64,000 bases of DNA, from NCBI GenBank assembly GCA_964389095.1, contig CAYMEB010000001.1, positions 34,666 through 98,665 on the forward strand, written 5' to 3'. Shown piece after piece: positions 32,850 through 42,262 of this stretch; the stretch's first letter is position 1, and the number at the start of each line of letters is the position of its first letter. The notes under the pieces were generated by a model that had not been told where the DNA came from, made no database searches, and worked only from the letters and a program-made list of their open reading frames with translations. The DNA comes from JABFRJ01 sp964389095. GTDB lineage: Bacteria; Pseudomonadota; Alphaproteobacteria; Rhizobiales; Hyphomicrobiaceae. Made by a program: the position numbers and the translations under genes.

Positions 32850-33206
32850 ATGGCGCGAATTCTTCTCGCCGACGACGAGCAGGCGACACGGGAACTCGTT
32901 ACGCGGGCCCTCCTGAGCGACGGTCACGACGTGGTGGCCGTCGCGGACGGAACCGACGCACTGGAGCGTCTGCGTGCGGAGCCGTCGGGCTTCGCGCTCC
33001 TGATCTCGGACATACAGATGCCCGGCATGAACGGGCTGGATCTCGCCGAGGCGGTCGCCTCCATATCACCGTCGGTGGGTATCGTTCTGATGTCGGGCTT
33101 CGCGACCTCGGCAGGCGCCTCGGCCTCCGCCCGCATCCGGCGCATGGTGACGAAGCCGTTTTCGCTCGAGGAGATTCGCAAGGTCGTGCGCGAGGCCCTG
33201 GCCTGA
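32850..33206 (+). CDS. Single-domain response regulator, CpdR-like
   Basis: 118 residues, one receiver domain: LLADDEQATRELV, phospho-site D54 in LISDIQMPGMNGLDLA, MSGFAT switch and Lys in MVTKPFSLEEI. The LxxALxxxGHDV helix, the ISDIQMPGMNG and SGFA patterns match CpdR, which in Caulobacter delivers substrates to ClpXP when unphosphorylated. The assignment is by likeness, not proof. An AAGGAGG ribosome site precedes the ATG. Confidence 0.85.
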   Translation: MARILLADDEQATRELVTRALLSDGHDVVAVADGTDALERLRAEPSGFALLISDIQMPGMNGLDLAEAVASISPSVGIVLMSGFATSAGASASARIRRMVTKPFSLEEIRKVVREALA

Positions 33207-33250
33207 GCCGAACCGACTTGCCTGCGTGGCCCCCCTTTGCGGCGCGATGC

Positions 33251-33889
33251 TCAACCGGCCTGTTTGGCCTTGAGCTTGAGCAGGGCCTCCACGCGATTGC
33301 GGACGTGCAGCTTCTGCATGATGTTGCTCATGTAGTGCTTGACGGTCTTCTCGCTGATCTGGAAGGCGGCGGCGATCTCCTTGTTGGTGAGACCGCGGGA
33401 AACCTTTTCGAGGATCTGATACTCGCGCGTCGTCAGCTCTGAGAGCGCGTCATCGGGTTCTCCCGGCGCGCGCCGGGGAGGGTCCTGCTTGAGGCGCGTC
33501 AGCAGGCGGGCGGCGAGGCCCGGAGTGACGTACTGCTCGCCGCGCTGGATGGCATTGACGGTGTTGATCAGTTCCGGGCCGCTGACGCCCTTCAGCACAT
33601 AGCCGCGCGCCCCGTTTTCGAGCGCGGCGGAGAAATGCTCGTCGCTCTCCGATACGGTCAGGATGATCACTTTGACGGCGGGAAACGCTTTCGAGAGCGC
33701 CTTTGCTGCCTCGATGCCTCCGCCCGGCATGGAGACGTCGAGCAGCATCACGTCGGGAAGGTGGTCCGCCGCGATCGTGAGTGCCTCGGCGGCGCTGGCG
33801 CCCTGTGCGACCACTTCGATCATCGCGGCGGCGGCGAGCGTGTTTGCCACGCCGTCGCGGAAGAGCGGGTGGTCGTCGACGACCGCCAC
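33251..33889 (-). CDS. NarL/LuxR-family response regulator
   Basis: About 212 residues. Receiver: VVDDHPLFRDGV, phospho-site in VMLLDVSMPGGGIEA and Lys in GYVLKGVSG; output: a LuxR HTH, LTTREYQILEKVSRGLTNKE through EIAAAFQISEKTVKHYMSNI. It pairs with the kinase encoded just upstream. The start is uncertain: the frame stays open 260 bases into the kinase gene, with no ATG at the expected place. A GTG at 33889, 10 bases past the kinase stop, fits the usual first strand (MAVVDD) and would allow translational coupling. Confidence 0.88.
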   Translation of the reverse strand: MAVVDDHPLFRDGVANTLAAAAMIEVVAQGASAAEALTIAADHLPDVMLLDVSMPGGGIEAAKALSKAFPAVKVIILTVSESDEHFSAALENGARGYVLKGVSGPELINTVNAIQRGEQYVTPGLAARLLTRLKQDPPRRAPGEPDDALSELTTREYQILEKVSRGLTNKEIAAAFQISEKTVKHYMSNIMQKLHVRNRVEALLKLKAKQAG

Positions 33890-33899
33890 ACGGATGCGC

Positions 33900-35342
33900 T
33901 CAGTCTGTGTGCGTTGGAGGGAGTTTGAACCTGGCGACGAGTTCGGTGCCGCGGCCGGCGACGGAATTGATCTCGAATGTGCCTCCGAGGGCATCGATGC
34001 GGTCGCGAAGTCCGACGAGTCCGAGTCCTTTTCCGAAGCCGTCGCCCGCAGAGAAGCCCGGGCCGGCGTCTCCGACGCGCAACTCGAGGATGTCGTCGGA
34101 ATGTCCAACCCGGACGAATTGTCCTGTCCCCTCGGCATGGCGGAACGCATTGTTCAATCCCTCCTGGACGAAGCGGTAGAGGCACGTCTTGAGGTCGTGC
34201 GGCAGCTCCGCGGGGAGCTGTTCCAGGTCGAGTGCAACGAGCGTGCCGGTCCGCCGCTCGTGGGCGGAGGCAGCCAATCTGAGAGTTTCGGCTGCCGACA
34301 GCCGGTCGATCGCGGGCAGCGCCAATCCTGCAGAGATGTTGCGGATCTCGGTCAGGCTTTCCCACAAAGCGCCGCGAATGATCTCGAGGTCGTCGCCCGC
34401 GTTGGGTTGATCCTTCGCCTCCGGACCTCGGGCCTGGGGGGCGAGAGCATCGATCCGCAGCAGAGCGAGACCGATCATCTGGGCCGGTCCGTCGTGCAAC
34501 TCGGCTCCGACCCTGCGCAGATACATCTCGTTACGCTCGACTGAGCGGTGATGCAACTCGTCGATGCGGCGGCGCAGGCTCACGTTCTGCTTCAGGAGAC
34601 GCGAAAGCTCACCGATCCTGAGCTTCAGCGACGCTTCCTGCTCTTCGATGCGGCGACTGCCGTGGCGCACGATCGCCAGGAGGCAACTCAGCATCGTCAG
34701 ACCGACGGCGATCATGACGACCCAGCTCTGCATGCGCGCACGCCGCAGTTCGGCGGAGAGCATCGTCGCGGCGCCGCGGAATTCGGCGACGGCCACGACG
34801 CGCTTGCCATCCGGTGCTTTGATCGGGGTGAGGATTTCCAGATACGGCCTTTGCGCTGGACCGCCATCGGCGGTTGCGCTCGACGTGCGGGGCCGGTACC
34901 GCCCTTGGACCTCGCCTGCGCGGGCAAGTTTGAAGGCAGCGGGGGGGCGTGGAGCGCCACCGGCTGCCGGCTCCATGCCGAAGAGCAGGCGGCCGTCCGA
35001 CGTCCAGATCCGGATTTCCTCGGCCATCAGCGCGAGCCCCGAGGCGGCCAGGCGATTGCGCAGCCGTGCGATCGATGCCTCGTCGAGCGCCGCCGATGTC
35101 CCCAGAGCCGACAGATCGTCCCGTAGCAGCGGCTCGACCAGCAGCCCGGCGCCGGTCGCCGTATTGCGGACCACGCCTTGCTCGATGCGGTTGGTGACCC
35201 AGGCCCCGAACAGGGCCATGCCGCTGCCCATGATCATCAGGGCTGCGAGCGCAAACCGCGCCGTCAAGCCGAGAGACATCCAGTGACGGCTCAGCCCGAT
35301 CGCAAAACGGTGCCAGAACTGGATGGTCGTCGCTTGCAGCAT
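33900..35342 (-). CDS. Sensor histidine kinase of the NarX/DegS type (HisKA_3)
   Basis: 480 residues: TM1 (about 26-48), a periplasmic region of about 150 residues, TM2 (about 210-230), a coiled coil (EEQEASLKLRIGELSRLLKQ), the HisKA_3 box RRVGAELHDGPAQMIGLAL (His at about 286) and a HATPase_c with QEGLNNAFRHAEG and GKGLGLVGLRDRIDALGG. It should phosphorylate the NarL-like regulator encoded next. The signal is unknown; the periplasmic part shows no Cys or known ligand motif. ATG at 35279 is an alternative start. Confidence 0.92.
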   Translation of the reverse strand: MLQATTIQFWHRFAIGLSRHWMSLGLTARFALAALMIMGSGMALFGAWVTNRIEQGVVRNTATGAGLLVEPLLRDDLSALGTSAALDEASIARLRNRLAASGLALMAEEIRIWTSDGRLLFGMEPAAGGAPRPPAAFKLARAGEVQGRYRPRTSSATADGGPAQRPYLEILTPIKAPDGKRVVAVAEFRGAATMLSAELRRARMQSWVVMIAVGLTMLSCLLAIVRHGSRRIEEQEASLKLRIGELSRLLKQNVSLRRRIDELHHRSVERNEMYLRRVGAELHDGPAQMIGLALLRIDALAPQARGPEAKDQPNAGDDLEIIRGALWESLTEIRNISAGLALPAIDRLSAAETLRLAASAHERRTGTLVALDLEQLPAELPHDLKTCLYRFVQEGLNNAFRHAEGTGQFVRVGHSDDILELRVGDAGPGFSAGDGFGKGLGLVGLRDRIDALGGTFEINSVAGRGTELVARFKLPPTHTD

Positions 35343-35481
35343 GAGACACGCCGTCCCGAATTGACGCGCGGCGTGACCTCGGGCCGCCGGCGCCCCCGTG
35401 CCGGCTGGCGTCGAGACGTGTGCCCGGCGCGTTCATCGCACCAGGGATGCAAAGGGCGGACCGTTCCGTGTCGTGGCGGCG

Positions 35482-37074
35482 TCAGAAGCGGAGGCGGTTG
35501 GCGCGGATGACCTGTGGAAGCGCCTTGACCTTGGCGAGCACCGCGTCGGTGATCGGCTCGTCGACGGAGACGAGGCAGATGGCATCGCCGCCGGGCTTGT
35601 CGCGGCCCAGGTTCAAAGTCGCGATATTGACCCCGGCCTCGCCCATGACCATGCCGAAACGGCCGATGAATCCGGGTTTGTCGGAGTTGCGCACGAACAG
35701 CATGTTCGGCGTGACCTCGAATTCCATGTTGATGTCGCGCACCTGGATGAAGCGCGGGCGGCCGTCGGAAAACACGGTTCCCCCGACCGAGCGATCGTAT
35801 TCGTCGGTGAGCACGGTCAGTTTGACGTAGCTTTCGTAAGCGCCGTCCTGGCCGCGGGTGGTGGTGGAGACCTTCACGCCGCGCTCTTCCGCGAGGCTCG
35901 AGGCCGAGACCATGTTGACCCCTTCGCCCATGTGCCACTTCAGCACGCTGGCCACGGCGACCGCCGTCAGCGGCTTCACGTTCAGCTCCGCCACGGCGCC
36001 GGAATACTCGATCTTGATGCCCCTGATCGAGCTCTCCGTGAGCTGTCCTGCGAAGGAGCCCAGCTGCTCCACGAGCTTGACGTAGGGCTTCAGCCGCGGC
36101 GCATCTTCGGCGCTGATCGAGGGGAAGTTGACTGCGTTCGTCACGGCGCCTTTCAGGAGATAGTCCGACATCTGCTCGGCGATCTGCAGCGCGACGTTTT
36201 CCTGAGCTTCCGCCGTCGCAGCACCCAGATGCGGCGTGCAGATGAGATTTGGCATGCCGAACAGCGGGTTTTCCGTCGCGGGCTCCACATCGAAGACGTC
36301 CAGCGCAGCGCCGGCGACGTGGCCGCTGCTCATGGCTTCGCGCAAGGCCTTCTCGTCGATCAGGCCTCCGCGCGCGCAATTGACGATGCGCACACCCTTC
36401 TTGGTCCTCGCAAGCGCCGTGGCGTCGAGCACATTGCGGGTCTTCTCTGTCAGAGGTGTGTGCAGCGTGATGAAGTCGGAGCGTCGCAGCAGGTCGTCCA
36501 GTTCGACTTTCTCGACGCCGATCTGCAGGGCGCGTTCCGGCGACAGGAAGGGATCGAACGCGATCACCCGCATCTTGAGCCCGATCGCGCGGTCGGCGAC
36601 GATCGCGCCGATGTTGCCGCAGCCGATGATGCCGAGCGTCTTGGCGTAGAGCTCGACGCCGAGGAAGCGCGATTTCTCCCACTTGCCGGCTTGCGTGGAG
36701 CGATCGGCTTCCGGGATCTGGCGCGCCAGCGCCATCATCATCGAGATTGCGTGCTCGGCCGTGGTGATCGAGTTGCCGAACGGCGTGTTCATCACGATCA
36801 CGCCCTTTGCAGTGGCGGCGCGGATGTCGACGTTGTCGACGCCGATTCCGGCGCGGCCGATGACGCGCAGCGCTCCTGCGGAGGCCAGCACCTTCTCGGT
36901 CACCTTCGTCGCCGAACGGATGGCGAGGCCGTCGAAGCTGCTGATCATCTGGACCAGGCGATCCTTGTCCTTGCCGAGCTTGGGTTCGAACGTGACGTCG
37001 ATGCCGCGATCTTTGAAGATCGCGACCGCTGCGGGCGAGAGTTCGTCGGAAATGAGGACTTTCGGAGCAGACAT
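35482..37074 (-). CDS. serA: D-3-phosphoglycerate dehydrogenase
   Basis: 530 residues, the long form with substrate, NAD, intervening and ACT domains. Motifs are GRAGIGVDNVD, IIGCGNIGAIVADRA, catalytic Arg in NCARGGLIDE (about 238), Glu in DVFDVEPA and His in TPHLGAAT. The C-terminal ACT segment has DKPGFIGRFGMVMGEAGVNI. It makes 3-phosphohydroxypyruvate, the first step of serine synthesis. It follows serC by 61 bases, so both should lie on the transcript that begins with the serC leader. Confidence 0.97.
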   Translation of the reverse strand: MSAPKVLISDELSPAAVAIFKDRGIDVTFEPKLGKDKDRLVQMISSFDGLAIRSATKVTEKVLASAGALRVIGRAGIGVDNVDIRAATAKGVIVMNTPFGNSITTAEHAISMMMALARQIPEADRSTQAGKWEKSRFLGVELYAKTLGIIGCGNIGAIVADRAIGLKMRVIAFDPFLSPERALQIGVEKVELDDLLRRSDFITLHTPLTEKTRNVLDATALARTKKGVRIVNCARGGLIDEKALREAMSSGHVAGAALDVFDVEPATENPLFGMPNLICTPHLGAATAEAQENVALQIAEQMSDYLLKGAVTNAVNFPSISAEDAPRLKPYVKLVEQLGSFAGQLTESSIRGIKIEYSGAVAELNVKPLTAVAVASVLKWHMGEGVNMVSASSLAEERGVKVSTTTRGQDGAYESYVKLTVLTDEYDRSVGGTVFSDGRPRFIQVRDINMEFEVTPNMLFVRNSDKPGFIGRFGMVMGEAGVNIATLNLGRDKPGGDAICLVSVDEPITDAVLAKVKALPQVIRANRLRF

Positions 37075-37135
37075 GGTGCACCCGTCGAATGAACGATCGT
37101 CGAATTCAGTGGCGGCGCGGCTCGTTACGGCGCGG

Positions 37136-38302
37136 TCACGCGATCTTGGCGCGTTCCGTGGCGTAGGCCCACTCGAGCCAGGGCAGCAACGCCTGGACGT
37201 CGGACGCTTCCACCGTCGAGCCGGTCCAGATGCGCAGGCCGGGAGGCGCATCCCGGTAGTAGGCGATGTCGTTCGCCGCGCCTTCCTTGTCGAGCAGGCC
37301 AGCCACGGCCTTCGCGAAAGCGGCTTGTGCGTCGGTGGGCAGCGCCGCGAGTGCGGGATCGGTGAAGCGCAAGCACACACTGGTGTTGGAGCGCGTGGCC
37401 GGATCGGTCGCCAGATTGGCGATCCAGGGCGTGCGCTCGGCCCAGTCGATCAGGACTTTCGCATTGGCGTCCGCGCGCCTGCGCAGTCCGGCGGCACCTC
37501 CGGCCGCTTCGGCCCAGCCGAGAGCGTCGAGATAGTCCTCGAGCGCGAGCATCGAAGGGGTATTGATCGTCTCGCCCTCGAATACCTCCTTCATGAGCTT
37601 GCCGCCCTTTGTCAGACGGAAGACTTTGGGGAGCGGCCAGGCCGGGCTGTACGACTCCAGCCGCGCGACGGCCCGCGGCGACAGGACGAGCATGCCGTGC
37701 GCGGCTTCCGAGCCGAGCGCCTTCTGCCAGGAGAATGTGTAGACGTCGACCTTCGACCAATCCACGGGCTGCGAGAAGGCCGCGGAGGTGGCGTCCACGA
37801 ACGTCAACCCGGCCCGGTCGGCTGGGATCCAATCGTAGTGCGGGATGCGGACGCCGGATGTCGTTCCATTGGCCGTGAAGATCACGTCGCGGCTGAAATC
37901 AACGCCGGCGAGGTCGGGAAGCTTGCCGTAGTCGGCCCGAAGGACGCGCGCGTCCTTGAGCTTGAGCTGCTTGACGATGTCTGTGACCCAGCCCTCTCCG
38001 AAGCTTTCCCACGCGAGGGCGTCGACGCCGCGCGCGCCGAGCATCGTCCACATCGCCATTTCGATTGCGCCGGTGTCGGAGCCCGGTACGATGCCGCACA
38101 GGAACTCCGGCGGCAGCTCCAGAAGTTTCTTGGTCTTCTCGATGGCCAGCTTGAGACGCGCCTTGCCTTCCTTCGCGCGGTGCGAACGGCCTAGAAACGC
38201 ATTCTCGAGGGCTTTGGGAGACCAGCCGGGCCGCTTGGCGCAGGGGCCGGACGAGAAATGGGGGCACGCCGGCTTGCGTGCCGGCTTGGCGATCGTCGTC
38301 AT
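37136..38302 (-). CDS. serC: Phosphoserine aminotransferase
   Basis: 388 residues of the alphaproteobacterial SerC type. It starts with PACPHFSSGPCAKRPGWSP; the PLP lysine is in DVYTFSWQKALGSEAAHGML; PGSDTGAIEMAMW and ANGTTSGVRIPHYDW contact the cofactor and substrate. It turns 3-phosphohydroxypyruvate into phosphoserine, after SerA. The ATG at 38302 is immediately preceded by the structured serC leader. Confidence 0.97.
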   Translation of the reverse strand: MTTIAKPARKPACPHFSSGPCAKRPGWSPKALENAFLGRSHRAKEGKARLKLAIEKTKKLLELPPEFLCGIVPGSDTGAIEMAMWTMLGARGVDALAWESFGEGWVTDIVKQLKLKDARVLRADYGKLPDLAGVDFSRDVIFTANGTTSGVRIPHYDWIPADRAGLTFVDATSAAFSQPVDWSKVDVYTFSWQKALGSEAAHGMLVLSPRAVARLESYSPAWPLPKVFRLTKGGKLMKEVFEGETINTPSMLALEDYLDALGWAEAAGGAAGLRRRADANAKVLIDWAERTPWIANLATDPATRSNTSVCLRFTDPALAALPTDAQAAFAKAVAGLLDKEGAANDIAYYRDAPPGLRIWTGSTVEASDVQALLPWLEWAYATERAKIA

Positions 38303-38350
38303 CAGTCTATCCTTCCAGATAGTTGCCTCCCGTTGGGGGGAGGTGTCCCA
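38303..38350 (-). ncRNA. serC leader RNA motif
   Basis: The transcript between the inferred start near 38350 and the serC ATG can fold two hairpins: CCTCCC/GGGAGG around a CCCAAC loop, and CTATC/GATAG around TGGAAG just before the start codon. The sequence and position match the serC RNA motif described from alphaproteobacteria upstream of serC-serA. Its ligand or factor is not established. It probably tunes expression of serine synthesis. Confidence 0.78.
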
Positions 38351-38356
38351 CTGGCG

Positions 38357-38385
38357 GGGATAGGAGCCGCGCCGTCGCCTGTCAA
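38357..38385 (-). promoter_or_regulatory. Promoter of serC-serA
   Basis: Read leftward: a perfect TTGACA (38380-38385), a 17-base spacer and TATCCC (38357-38362). It places the transcript start just before the serC leader hairpins. Confidence 0.65.
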
Positions 38386-38411
38386 TGGAGACGTCGCGTC
38401 GCAGCGTGCCG

Positions 38412-39590
38412 TCAGCCGAGGAGGCCGCGGCGCGCGAGGCTCCGCATCAGGTCGCTCACGCCGAAGGTCCAGGGCGGGGCGTCGGACGCATGCACCATGC
38501 TGTTGGTCAGGCTGCCGAGCGCATCGGCGCGGATCGTGACGATGTCACCGACCTTGTGCGTGAAGCCCAAGCCTTTGGCGCCGCGATCCTCGGTGGGCGC
38601 GAACATGGTGCCGAGATAGAGCACTGCGCCGTCGGGATACTGGTGGGTCTTGCCGAGCATCTCGGCGACGAGGTCCGCCGGGTCGCGCGCGATCTCGCTC
38701 ATCGACGAGTGACCGGCGAGGCTGAACCCGTCGGGTCCATCGACCGAAAGGTGGACGGTGATGCGCCGAACGGTATCGAGCGTGAAGCGCTCGTCGAAGA
38801 AGCGGACGAAGGGGCCGAGGGCGGCGCTGGCGTTGTTGTCCTTCGCCTTCGACAGGAGCAGCGCCGAGCGGCCCTCGAAATCGCGAAGGTTCACATCGTT
38901 TCCGAGCGTCGCGCCGACGATCGTGCCGGTGGACGCGACCACCAAGACGACTTCGGGCTCCGGATTGTTCCAGGTGGAGCGCGGGTGCAGGCCCGCCATC
39001 ATGCCATGTCCGACCGCGGACATCGGCTGGGCCTTGGTGAAGATCTCCGCATCCTCGCCGATGCCGACCTCCAGGTACTGCGACCACGCTCCCTGGCGGA
39101 TCAGCGTGTCCTTCAGGGCCAGCGCTTCCTTCGAGCCGGGCTTGAGGCGCCGCAGATCGCCGCCGAGCTGGCGTTCGACCTCTGCGCGGATGGCTTCCGC
39201 CTTCTCGGGCGCACCCTTCGCCTGCTCCTCGATCACGCGTTCCAGGAGCGAACGCGCGAATGTGACGCCCGCGGCCTTGACGGCCTGGAGATCGATCGGC
39301 GCCAGCAGCCAAGGCCGGCTCGCGTCGCGTCCAGCTTCAGGTGTGTTCTGAAGTACGTCGGCGAGGCCGGCGACGCGCGGCCCGTCGCCCTTGCGCACTA
39401 CCTCGACCGCATCGCGACGCTCGCACAGGTCGCGTATCGTCGGTGTGATCGCGGTCAGATCGTAAAGCGCGTCGCCGCGTACGGCCACCACTGCAGGACC
39501 TCCGGCGTCTGGCCGCCAGATCCTTCCCGCGAGCACGGCTGCGGAAGCGTCGGTCGGAAGCGTCGTTTCGATCGTCATGCGAGTTTGCAC
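38412..39590 (-). CDS. Fumarylacetoacetate hydrolase-family protein
   Basis: 392 residues. The FAH fold is seen in AAGVTFARSLLERV, GDDV-type NDVNLRDFEGRSALLLSKAKDNNASAALGPF, and PDGAVLYLGTMFAP. The long N-terminal half and the KDNNASAALGPFV core resemble the ketodeoxy-sugar-acid dehydratases and acylpyruvase relatives of the family. The reaction is likely cleavage or dehydration of a 2-keto acid, but the substrate is unknown. It ends the RidA-GST-MFS-MFS run. Start GTG at 39590 follows GGAGA; ATG at 39578 is possible. Confidence 0.85.
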   Translation of the reverse strand: MQTRMTIETTLPTDASAAVLAGRIWRPDAGGPAVVAVRGDALYDLTAITPTIRDLCERRDAVEVVRKGDGPRVAGLADVLQNTPEAGRDASRPWLLAPIDLQAVKAAGVTFARSLLERVIEEQAKGAPEKAEAIRAEVERQLGGDLRRLKPGSKEALALKDTLIRQGAWSQYLEVGIGEDAEIFTKAQPMSAVGHGMMAGLHPRSTWNNPEPEVVLVVASTGTIVGATLGNDVNLRDFEGRSALLLSKAKDNNASAALGPFVRFFDERFTLDTVRRITVHLSVDGPDGFSLAGHSSMSEIARDPADLVAEMLGKTHQYPDGAVLYLGTMFAPTEDRGAKGLGFTHKVGDIVTIRADALGSLTNSMVHASDAPPWTFGVSDLMRSLARRGLLG

Positions 39591-39614
39591 GAGGGTCTCC
39601 GTGTCGTCGCGCGA

Positions 39615-40901
39615 TCAGCCGCGCGGGTGCGTGTCTCGGGAGGCCGTGTAGGCCAGTATGCCGGCGGCGAGCGTGACCGCGAGCAGCGCAAAGATCAAGC
39701 GGTAGGCGTCCGGGTCGTAGCCGCCGGCCGGCCCCGGCGGCAGCAGGCCCGGAATGAAGCCGGTCAGGATCGGCAGCAGTGCGGCTCCCGCCAGCTGGCA
39801 CATGTTGCCTGTGGTGGCGCCGCGGCCGGCGAGCTGGTCGGGAAAATGACTGCGCATGTGCGCGAGCAGAACCGGATTGTAGTTCGTGAGCAGCGCCAGC
39901 AGGAACAGAAGCAGGACGCCGAGCCAGACGGGGGGATGGGGGATGGCAGCCAGGGCGATCAGCGTCGCGAGCGTCGCGGAGGCGCCGCACAGAACCACCC
40001 ATTTCCTCGTGTTGAACACGCGGTCCAGCGGACCATAGGCGAGCACGCCGATCGCGTGCAGACATGCCACCACGGTCAGGATATGCCCGCGCGCCGTGGT
40101 CTCCAGGCCGTGCACGTCCTTGAGATAGGGCCCCGCCCAGAGTCCGGTTACGGTGAAGGTGGCTGCGTACGCGATGCCGAACATCACGAAGACGGGCACG
40201 ATGCCGGGCAGAGAGACGATGAGGCGCAGGCCTTCCAGCGCACCCGGCCCTGCGTCTCGCGGCGCGGCGTTCGCGACGCCCGCGGCTTCCCGTCGGTCGC
40301 GTATGATCCGGTGGAATGCGAAACCGGTCAGGGCGGCGAGCACCGTCGTGATCCAGAAGGCCGTGCGCCAGCCGTACCACTGCGTGATCACGGCGAGCGG
40401 CGTACCCGCGGCGAGGATGCCGATCTGGGACAGGCCGAAGACCCACGACAGACGCGTGCTCCATTGAGCGCGTGGAAACCATTGCGAGACCAGGACGAGC
40501 GCGGCCATGAAACTGGCGGCCGAGCCGATGCCGGTTACGAAGCGTGCAAGAACGAGCGTCTCTCCGCTTCCGGCCAGAGCGTGCATGGCCGAGCCGGCGA
40601 CCATCGCGAGGGACAGCGTGCTGACCGTGCGCCGCACGCCGATGCGGTCGAAAAACAGCCCGACGAAAACTTGGGCCATGAACAAGGCGGCGAAAAATGC
40701 GCCGTTGGCGAGGCCGAGCATCCGAGGCGTAAGAGCGAGGTCACGGATGAGCTCCGGCGCGATTGCCGCCAAGGCCGCTCTGAAGAACTGAGACAGTATC
40801 GTCGTCGCAGCGAGCATCGCCACCAGACGCAGCGTTCCCGCGCGATCAAGCTCGCCGGCATCGGCCCCGGCATCGGCAGTCGGCGCGCGTCCATCGGTCA
40901 T
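39615..40901 (-). CDS. MFS transporter
   Basis: 428 residues with about 12 hydrophobic segments and the loop 2-3 motif FFDRIGVRRTV (motif A-like). The central loop (about 205-230) is short. A carrier for a small organic acid or similar, by proton symport or antiport; the direction is unclear. It lies 24 bases before the FAH-family gene, so uptake of that enzyme's substrate is plausible. Confidence 0.88.
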   Translation of the reverse strand: MTDGRAPTADAGADAGELDRAGTLRLVAMLAATTILSQFFRAALAAIAPELIRDLALTPRMLGLANGAFFAALFMAQVFVGLFFDRIGVRRTVSTLSLAMVAGSAMHALAGSGETLVLARFVTGIGSAASFMAALVLVSQWFPRAQWSTRLSWVFGLSQIGILAAGTPLAVITQWYGWRTAFWITTVLAALTGFAFHRIIRDRREAAGVANAAPRDAGPGALEGLRLIVSLPGIVPVFVMFGIAYAATFTVTGLWAGPYLKDVHGLETTARGHILTVVACLHAIGVLAYGPLDRVFNTRKWVVLCGASATLATLIALAAIPHPPVWLGVLLLFLLALLTNYNPVLLAHMRSHFPDQLAGRGATTGNMCQLAGAALLPILTGFIPGLLPPGPAGGYDPDAYRLIFALLAVTLAAGILAYTASRDTHPRG

Positions 40902-41019
40902 CGGCAGTTCGGGCTCCCTCGGTGCGGAAGGCGGCCCCTTGCCTTACGGGCAAAGCGTCGCGTTTCGGCATCCCGTCAAGGCGCATGGCTGCCCGGCGCG
41001 CGAGCGTGGGACGATCGGA

Positions 41020-42207
41020 TCAGGGGCGCACGGCCGCCGCCGTACCGGCCCGCGCCGAATTTTCCAGCCGCAGGAACACCGCGACCAGAATCATGGCGGC
41101 GACGAGGAAGCCGGCGCCCGCCAGGAAGGCGGCGCTGCTGGTGCCCGTCGCGCTGGTGAGGCGTCCTGCGATCCAGGGGCCGAGCGTCTGCACCAGATAG
41201 AAAATCGTGAAGAAGAGCCCCATGCCGACCGCGCGGTCGGCGGGCGCCAGAACTCGCGACGGCAGGCTCATGATCGGTCCGGCCGCCAGCCCTCCGAGCA
41301 CGCCCACGAGTACGAAAGACGCAACGATCGAGGAGGTCGTGGCCGCCGCCGTCAGGCCGACGGCAAACAGAAGGCAACTCGTCAGGAGAACGCTCAGCAG
41401 CCGGCCGGTGCGGTCGGCGATAATTCCGCCAGCGGGAACCGATACCGACACGAGCCACAACACGAGGCTGGTGGCGGACCCGGCAGCAGCGAGCGACCAG
41501 CCCCTCTCCGTGAGCATCAAGGGGCCGAAGCCGAAGACCACGCCGAGAGCCGCATTGTAGAGACCCCAGACGCATCCCGCGACGAGGATGGCAGCGAGCA
41601 CCGCCGAACCAGGCATCGTGGCCCCCGTGGCCGCCGCCGCTGTTTGGTTGCCCCCAGGCGGACGATAGAGCGTCACCAGAGCCGCCAGCGCCACGACCAG
41701 CACGGCGGCGGCCGATCCGTGGACGAGTAGCAGTCCGCCGGCTGCAGCGAGCATTGGAAACGCCACCAGCCCGATTGCGATGCCGAATGGCCAGGAGTTC
41801 ACGAAAACTCCCATGGCGGTCGCGATCTCGCGCCCGGCGAACCAATCGGTCACCATCTTGGACATGAGGACGTTGAGCAGGAGTGCGCCGGTTCCCGCGA
41901 TCAGGCGTCCGGCGATCTGCAGGCCCCAACTGGCCGAGGTGGCCATCACGATGCTGCCCGCCGCCATCAGCGCCAGCCCCACGGCGACGACTGGAACATC
42001 GCCGAAGCGTTGGCCGATCCGTCCTCCGGGAAGCGCCAGGGCGATCCCGGGCGCATGGTAGAGGCCGATCAGCAGACCGAGATCGGCCGCGATCACGGCA
42101 AAACCGGCCAGGAACAGCGGCCCGACCGCGGGGACGGACTGGAACTGGAACCCCATGGTGGCGCGGACCAGAAAAAGAAGCGCCAGGACCGTCCAACGGT
42201 TCGACAT
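41020..42207 (-). CDS. MFS transporter
   Basis: 395 residues, about 12 transmembrane segments. The first loop reads ALPGGRIGQRFGD, a motif-A variant; the second half has GIIADRTGRLLSV. It resembles CynX/NIMT-type carriers. The ATG at 42207 follows GGGAG; a GTG at 42228 has the frame but not the site. It stands between the GST gene and the other MFS gene, and its substrate may be related. Confidence 0.87.
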   Translation of the reverse strand: MSNRWTVLALLFLVRATMGFQFQSVPAVGPLFLAGFAVIAADLGLLIGLYHAPGIALALPGGRIGQRFGDVPVVAVGLALMAAGSIVMATSASWGLQIAGRLIAGTGALLLNVLMSKMVTDWFAGREIATAMGVFVNSWPFGIAIGLVAFPMLAAAGGLLLVHGSAAAVLVVALAALVTLYRPPGGNQTAAAATGATMPGSAVLAAILVAGCVWGLYNAALGVVFGFGPLMLTERGWSLAAAGSATSLVLWLVSVSVPAGGIIADRTGRLLSVLLTSCLLFAVGLTAAATTSSIVASFVLVGVLGGLAAGPIMSLPSRVLAPADRAVGMGLFFTIFYLVQTLGPWIAGRLTSATGTSSAAFLAGAGFLVAAMILVAVFLRLENSARAGTAAAVRP

Positions 42208-42262
42208 CGCGGCTCTCCCAAAGTCCACTATGGATAGCGCCGGACGACAGTCGCGCGCGGGC

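Noticed and set aside
38385..41159. A 924-residue rightward frame opposite FAH and the MFS genes
   Set aside because: Antisense to well-supported genes, no motif, biased composition.
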